Shown: in pieces, positions 40,760-44,716 of the stretch
Layout: every line of letters begins with the position of its first letter
Position numbering within the stretch: position 1 is the stretch's first letter
The notes under the pieces: generated by a model
Database searches by the model: none
Told to the model about the DNA's origin: nothing
What the model saw: only the letters and a program-made list of their open reading frames with translations
Origin: Deltaproteobacteria bacterium IMCC39146
Lineage (GTDB): Bacteria; Desulfobacterota; Desulfuromonadia; Desulfuromonadales; BM103
Length of the DNA: 44,716 bases
Reading direction: 5' to 3'
NCBI GenBank assembly: GCA_030005635.1
Contig: JARUHP010000029.1
Span: 1-44,716 of the forward strand
Program-made: the position numbers and the translations under genes

Positions 40760-41712
40760 AGATCGTTGTTCTCGATGGTTATGCAACCAACCCGGGGGAT
40801 CTCTCCTGGGAGGGTTTGCAAGAGTTCGGTGAGCTGACAGTTTACGACCGTACTTCTGCAGAGTTGACTCTTGAAAGAGCCGCCGGTGCTGAAGTCCTTA
40901 TCTCCAATAAAGTTTTCCTTGGCTCTGCAGAAATGGCAAGTTTGCCGGAACTTCGTTATGTAGGAATTCAGGCGACCGGGGTCAACGTTGTTGATCTGGA
41001 GGCGGCACGTAAGCATGGTGTGGCTGTCACGAATGTCCCCGCATACAGTACAAACTCTGTAGCGCAGCACGCCTTTGCGTTGCTGATGGAACTGACGCGC
41101 GGAGTTGGTCGGCATGCCGAGCTGGTCAAGCAGGGTGCTTGGACGAACTGTCCCGACTTTGCTTTTCAGGAGACCCCTCAGGTTGAACTTGCGGGTAAAG
41201 TCTTCGGTGTTGTTGGTTTTGGTGATATCGGTAGGGCGACGGCAACGATTGCCGAAGCTTTCGGTATGCGTGTGCTTGTACATACCCGAACTCCTGACCC
41301 GCAAGCCTTTCCGGATACTGAGTTTGTAGCACTTGATCAACTCTTGGCTGAGGCTGATGTTGTCAGCTTGAGCTGTCCGCTGACACCTGAGACCGAGGGG
41401 TTCATTAACGCAGAGCGTTTGGCTACGATGAAAAACAGCTCTTATCTGATTAATACGGGTCGTGGTCTGCTTGTCGATGAAGAGGCTCTGGCTACAGCGC
41501 TGAGTCGCGGTATCATTGCCGGAGCTGGCCTTGATGTTCTCTCGCAAGAACCTCCCCCCGCTGAAAATCCATTATTACAGGCACCGAACTGTTTCATTAC
41601 CCCCCATCTGGCCTGGGCCACCCGGGCTGCTCGGCAACGGTTGATTGATGACCTGGTGGCAAATCTTCGGGCTTTTTTGAACGGGGAATTGCGGAATCGG
41701 GTTGATAGATGA
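40756..41712 (+). CDS. NAD-dependent D-2-hydroxyacid dehydrogenase (glycerate/hydroxypyruvate type)
   Basis: A 318-residue enzyme of the D-isomer-specific family. The nucleotide fold has GKVFGVVGFGDIGRATATIA (GxGxxG). The catalytic residues are Arg in YLINTGRGLLVDEEAL, Glu in LDVLSQEPPPAENPLL and His in FITPHLAWATRAAR. The TPHLAW form and YSTNSVAQHAFALLMELTRG are typical of glycerate dehydrogenase/hydroxypyruvate reductase. It would reduce hydroxypyruvate or glyoxylate; exact substrate is not fixed. Translationally coupled to the ferritin-like gene, an unusual pairing. A repeat of family B starts just after it. Confidence 0.88.
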   Translation: MKIVVLDGYATNPGDLSWEGLQEFGELTVYDRTSAELTLERAAGAEVLISNKVFLGSAEMASLPELRYVGIQATGVNVVDLEAARKHGVAVTNVPAYSTNSVAQHAFALLMELTRGVGRHAELVKQGAWTNCPDFAFQETPQVELAGKVFGVVGFGDIGRATATIAEAFGMRVLVHTRTPDPQAFPDTEFVALDQLLAEADVVSLSCPLTPETEGFINAERLATMKNSSYLINTGRGLLVDEEALATALSRGIIAGAGLDVLSQEPPPAENPLLQAPNCFITPHLAWATRAARQRLIDDLVANLRAFLNGELRNRVDR

Positions 41713-41734
41713 TTTAAAAAAGGGGACACGATAG

Positions 41735-41991
41735 AAGGGCACTAGATTAAGAGGTTTCAGCATAACTTCCACTCTGATACGAAGCTTTTTACTTTCCAAC
41801 TAAGGGCTTACTAACCGCAAAAACTTAACAATTCCTTTTGCCTCGTGATTACTTCAAGATTACACAGATTTTGACCCATAAATCAGGGGAATCGTGAGGT
41901 GATCTTGAGGCCAATATTGCTTTTATGTTGGATTTAACCGCTGGCTCAGGCGTAGAGGTTCTTTTGCCAAGGTTACTAAAGCTAGCCATTC
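41735..41991. repeat. Dispersed repeat family B, copy 2, with flanking direct repeats
   Basis: Second copy of the 6389-6649 repeat. It starts GGGCACTAGATTAAGAGG and ends GCTAGCCATTC. It is flanked by GGGACACGATAG at 41723-41734 and 41992-42003, a pair different from that of copy 1 but sharing GGGACA. The core is highly similar; the centre has diverged. It lies 23 bases after the dehydrogenase stop. Confidence 0.75.
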
Positions 41992-42003
41992 GGGACACGA
42001 TAG

Positions 42004-42414
42004 ATTTTTATTGTGTCTTAAGATGATTTAAAACTCCACTTAACGTTCTGTGGGGGGGGATGTCTGTGGGGCAATTGAGTCTCTTTGATTGTTTCTGTTA
42101 CATGAGAGCTATGGTTCGTTGATCTGTTGTGGTGTTTTCTTTTATTCTGACTGGTTGGTTTTTTGTGTGGTCAATCAACAATGGCTGCAAAAGCACAAAA
42201 GCGTCATTCCGGCTGAACCGAAGAGGTCCTTAAGGGCCTCGGGGTAACGGGGAACGCGGAGATCTGAAGCAGTTTCTACCTCTGAAATTTGCCACCAGAA
42301 TACATCGAGTAAATCATGCCCAGCGCAGCGTAGAGCTTTCTTTTGCGTCATTTTCTTTGTCGCTACAAAGAAAATGACGTTGCTGTCGGGCAACCCCGAC
42401 GGTTTTGCTGTTAT
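42004..42414. other. Noncoding region with a perfect 14-bp hairpin; doubtful 85-codon minus-strand frame
   Basis: A minus-strand frame (42175-42432) has composition that looks repeat-derived rather than genic, with no ribosome binding site support and no recognised domain. GTCATTTTCTTTGT (42347-42360) pairs perfectly with ACAAAGAAAATGAC (42365-42378) around CGCT. The rest is unexplained. Confidence 0.4.
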
Positions 42415-42454
42415 GCAAAATAAAAAGAGCAACAGATTAACGATCTGTTGCTCT
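42415..42454 (-). terminator. Rho-independent terminator for the minus-strand FAH-family gene
   Basis: On the minus strand AGAGCAACAGAT, loop CGTTA, ATCTGTTGCTCT, then TTTTTATTTTGC. The 12-bp stem is perfect. It lies about 100 bases past the stop of the 42553-43203 gene. Confidence 0.9.
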
Positions 42455-42552
42455 CAGGAGATCACCTTCTTAATTGACACTGTCCTGACCTTTGTAATCA
42501 ACATGGAAACATCGTGAAACAATAACGTTTCATTGTCTCCAATTTCCAGAGG

Positions 42553-43203
42553 TCAGGCGACAGTAACCAACAACGTCCCCACCTGCTCAATCGAAGCCTC
42601 AAGCACATCACCACTCACAATTCTGCCAACCCCGGACGGAGTTCCTGTCAGCAACACATCCCCTTCCTCAAGCGTGAAGTAAGCAGAGGTCGCAGCAATG
42701 AGCTCGGCGATGCTTCGGATCATGTCTCGGGTGTTGCCGTTTTGCCGAACTTCACCACTGACGGTTAATTTCAACTGTAGCTCTTGCGGGTTGTCGACCT
42801 GGCTTGCCGGTACGAAGGCTGATAACGGACAAGAGGTGTCAAAGGCCTTGGCAATCTCCCATGGCAGACCCTTTACTTTCTGTTCCCCTTGCACATCCCG
42901 AAGCGTCAGATCCAGGGCCACCGCATAGCCGCTCACATAATCAAGCGCTGCTTCTGCTGTGACGTCTTTTGCCGTTTTACCGATTAACACTGCGAGCTCG
43001 ATCTCGTGGTGACAATCATCAGAATAATTCGGAATAACGACTGTTCCGCCTGAAGAAACAAGGGAACTGGCCGGCTTGATGAAGATGACCGGTTTGTCAG
43101 GCGTTTGGTTGCCCAGTTCCTTGATATGCTCAGCATAGTTGCGACCGATACAGACAATTTTACCGATCGGGATGTTCTGACCATCGAGTTTTACAGTTTG
43201 CAT
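42553..43203 (-). CDS. Fumarylacetoacetate hydrolase-family protein (FAHD1/YcgM-like)
   Basis: A 216-residue single-domain FAH-fold enzyme. KIVCIGRNYAEHIKELGN and PVIFIKPASSLVSSGGTVVI form the opening. CHHEIELAVLIGKTAKDV carries the metal-binding ExE, GYAVALDLTLRDVQ the third acidic ligand, and KGLPWEIAKAFDTSCPLSAF and LLTGTPSGVGRIVSGD complete the family pattern. FAHD1/YcgM enzymes act as acylpyruvate hydrolases or oxaloacetate decarboxylases. ATG 43203 is preferred to 43215 because GGAG lies six bases before it. It is a single-gene unit with a strong terminator. Confidence 0.92.
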   Translation of the reverse strand: MQTVKLDGQNIPIGKIVCIGRNYAEHIKELGNQTPDKPVIFIKPASSLVSSGGTVVIPNYSDDCHHEIELAVLIGKTAKDVTAEAALDYVSGYAVALDLTLRDVQGEQKVKGLPWEIAKAFDTSCPLSAFVPASQVDNPQELQLKLTVSGEVRQNGNTRDMIRSIAELIAATSAYFTLEEGDVLLTGTPSGVGRIVSGDVLEASIEQVGTLLVTVA

Positions 43204-43263
43204 GTTAGACTCCATCTGCAGACGTTAGAGAAAAATCAACAGTTCTATAACCCAAAAAAATGT

Positions 43264-43364
43264 TTAACGCAGAGGCGCAAAGAGCGCAGAGAAAAGTGCT
43301 TCAAAGTTTTAAAAATGACTCAATTCTGACTATTGCTCTCTGCGTCTCCGCGTCTTTGCGTTAA
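43264..43364. repeat. Palindromic repeat family C, copy 3
   Basis: TTAACGCAGAGGCGCAAAGA at the left and the inverted CGTCTCCGCGTCTTTGCGTTAA at the right, 101 bases in all. Arms resemble the copies flanking glyQ with AG-rich variants. It lies 60 bases upstream of the FAH-family gene. Confidence 0.8.
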
Positions 43365-43586
43365 TAAGTAGCCTGAGTTTGCCTTGCCTTTGTTTTGGTT
43401 ATAGGTCCGAAAATCCATTGTGTATGTAAAGAGAATACAGAAGACAGGTGGTAGAATACAGGGTATTTGTAACAAGATGAAATTTATGCCTTAAATATTT
43501 TGCGGGCCTTTAACCAAAATATATTTCTGGTTATCTCTTTCGCTCCAGTAAAGCATCGGAAAACATGGAACGGGAAAAGCAAACGA

Positions 43587-43706
43587 CCTCACTCACGCCC
43601 GTTCGCTTTGCTCTCTCGAGACGCAGAGAACGCAGAGTAAAAAATAAACGATAAAACTTTCCCATGAGCAGTCCTTCTCTGCGCTCTCCGCGTCTCTGCG
43701 TGAGGC
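43587..43706. repeat. Palindromic repeat family C, copy 4 (reversed)
   Basis: CCTCACTCACGCCCGTTCGC and GACGCAGAGAACGCAGAG face CTCTGCGCTCTCCGCGTCTC and CTGCGTGAGG. The CTCACGCCCGTTCG end is the inverse of the CGAACGGGCGTTA end of copies 1 and 2, so this copy is in the opposite orientation. Noncoding. Confidence 0.75.
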
Positions 43707-44196
43707 CGCTTTTGATTTATTCTTGTTGCTACACGTGTTTGTCTACGTAAAGAAAATGAAAGAAACCAATCAGAGCCTAACTTGAGTAAAGTGGATATTC
43801 AAATAATGTTTACTGGTAATCCACTTGACTCAACCTGAGTTCGATGAGTCGAAACTAGAAACCGTTTCACCTAGTTACACACGAGCAACTGAGGATCAAA
43901 GTCAAAATCTGGTTTCATGTACCAGAAATAGTTTCCTCTAGGAGAAGTCGCAAAGAAATTCAAAAACGCAACTGCGGGGTTAGGTCTGAACAAAACCTAC
44001 TTCCTTGTTGTTACATGTTATTTCGACGGCAGGAGAAATCTAGATCTCTCTCTTCGTTCGAGATGACAGCTACGCTTTTTAACAGACATAATGGCTGACA
44101 GTTGAGCACAAAAAGAGACCTGCCCCTTGCAACGTGGGTTATGTTGGTGTTTTCGATAAAAACCCCAATACAGAGCCAAAACCAAGGAGGCAGATC
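43707..44196. other. Noncoding region leading into the IS110-type element
   Basis: No gene is supported. The left end of the insertion sequence is probably within about 44090-44130, but IS110-family ends lack clear inverted repeats, so I cannot place it. AAGGAGG at 44184-44190 is the ribosome binding site of the transposase. Confidence 0.45.
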
Positions 44197-44716
44197 ATGG
44201 AAAAGTCTATCATATATGTAGGTCTTGACGTCCACAAAAACTCCATTGAGATTGCATTTGCCGAAGCTGGCCGCGACGGTGAGGTTCGCAGCTATGGCTG
44301 CGTTGACGGGAGCTTAGCCGCTCTCGACAAGGTGATCCGTAAGCTAGTCTCCAAAAACTATGATCTACATTTCATCTGCGAAGCTAGCCCCTGCGGTTAT
44401 GATATTTATCGTCATCTTGCGGCACAAGGATTTGATTGCGCTATCGTTGCCCCATCGAAAATCCCCAAACAGAGCTGCAACCGAATCAAGAATGATCGCC
44501 GGGATGCCCAGATGCTTGCTCGACTGCACCGCGCTGGCGAATTAACCTCAGTCTATATCCCCTCTGTTGAAGATGAAGCCATGCGGGACTTAACCCGCTC
44601 CAGGGAAGACGTTAAAGCTTCGGAACGAAAAGCGAAACAACGCATTTTGGCATTTCTGCTTCGACATGGGCATCGTTACTCTGGGAAATCTTCCTGGAGC
44701 CGCGCTCACTTTCGTT
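44197..44716 (+). CDS. IS110-family transposase, N-terminal part (truncated by window end)
   Basis: The frame is open from ATG 44197 to the window edge (173 codons). YVGLDVHKNSIEIAFAEAG carries the first Asp of the DEDD catalytic domain; FICEASPCGYDIYRHL holds the Glu; RIKNDRRDAQMLARLHRAGE holds the paired Asp residues. These are diagnostic of IS110-family (Piv/MooV-like) recombinases. AAGGAGG stands six bases before the ATG. The C-terminal serine domain is beyond the window. The frame is intact as far as seen. Confidence 0.92.
   Translation, partial: MEKSIIYVGLDVHKNSIEIAFAEAGRDGEVRSYGCVDGSLAALDKVIRKLVSKNYDLHFICEASPCGYDIYRHLAAQGFDCAIVAPSKIPKQSCNRIKNDRRDAQMLARLHRAGELTSVYIPSVEDEAMRDLTRSREDVKASERKAKQRILAFLLRHGHRYSGKSSWSRAHFR

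Noticed and set aside
42175-42432. 85-codon minus-strand frame as a gene
   Set aside because: Runs into the terminator stem region, has no start signal and looks like translated repeat sequence.
1-44716. tRNA or rRNA genes
   Set aside because: No cloverleaf with a GGTTCGA-type arm or rRNA-like conserved stretch was seen on either strand; a tRNAscan run would settle it.

Overview
The window looks like a chromosomal segment of a Desulfuromonadia (Geobacter/Desulfuromonas-like) bacterium. This rests on the gene order recO, glyQ, glyS, ppdK (from memory common in that group), on the DUF721, tRNA-methyltransferase and mgtE genes, and on moderate base composition with many small palindromic repeats. 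No taxonomic search was possible. The window is cut by mobile elements at both edges: the tail of an IS3-type element at 1-125 and the head of an IS110-type transposase at 44197-44716.

Layout. 128-3963 holds a truncated GxxExxY gene and a minus-strand pair: a DPM-like glycosyltransferase coupled to a large TPR membrane protein. 4202-7050 holds a palindromic MITE-like element, a TrmN6-type methyltransferase, a DciA/DUF721 protein, a 260-bp repeat and two tandem-repeat arrays. 7475-10354 holds a second TPR membrane protein and rfbA. An IS1202-type insertion (10768-12109, 18-bp target duplication) sits directly upstream of the mgtE promoter. From 13602 to 29013 a long co-directional run encodes envelope or surface glycan assembly. 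It has two polyprenyl-phosphate glycosyltransferases, a PglD-like acyltransferase, WbqC, an SMR carrier, GtrA, two membrane proteins that are probable GT-C enzymes, a 3,4-ketoisomerase and two sugar aminotransferases (FdtB- and WecE-type). Inside it is a dedicated acyl-thioester cassette: ACP, ketoreductase SDR, metallo-beta-lactamase hydrolase, KAS III, AMP-dependent ligase and GNAT.

29096-39769 is the housekeeping block recO-glyQ-glyS-ppdK, preceded by a Phd/VapC toxin-antitoxin pair and followed by a TMTC-like membrane protein. A recO 5' remnant lies on its left and a ppdK 3' remnant on its right, in the order and orientation expected if an orthologous foreign block replaced the resident one. 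39797-43203 holds a second GtrA protein, a ferritin-like protein coupled to a D-2-hydroxyacid dehydrogenase, and a minus-strand fumarylacetoacetate-hydrolase-family enzyme.

How the genes may work together (inference). RfbA and the ketoisomerase/aminotransferases would make dTDP-3-amino and dTDP-4-amino 6-deoxyhexoses. The ACP/KAS III/SDR cassette would build a short 3-hydroxyacyl chain, and the GNAT or PglD-like enzyme would place an acyl group on the amino sugar. GT2 enzymes would load sugars onto polyprenyl phosphate, SMR/GtrA proteins would flip them, and GT-C-like proteins would transfer them outside the membrane. Interspersed repeats (at least five families) mark a plastic region.
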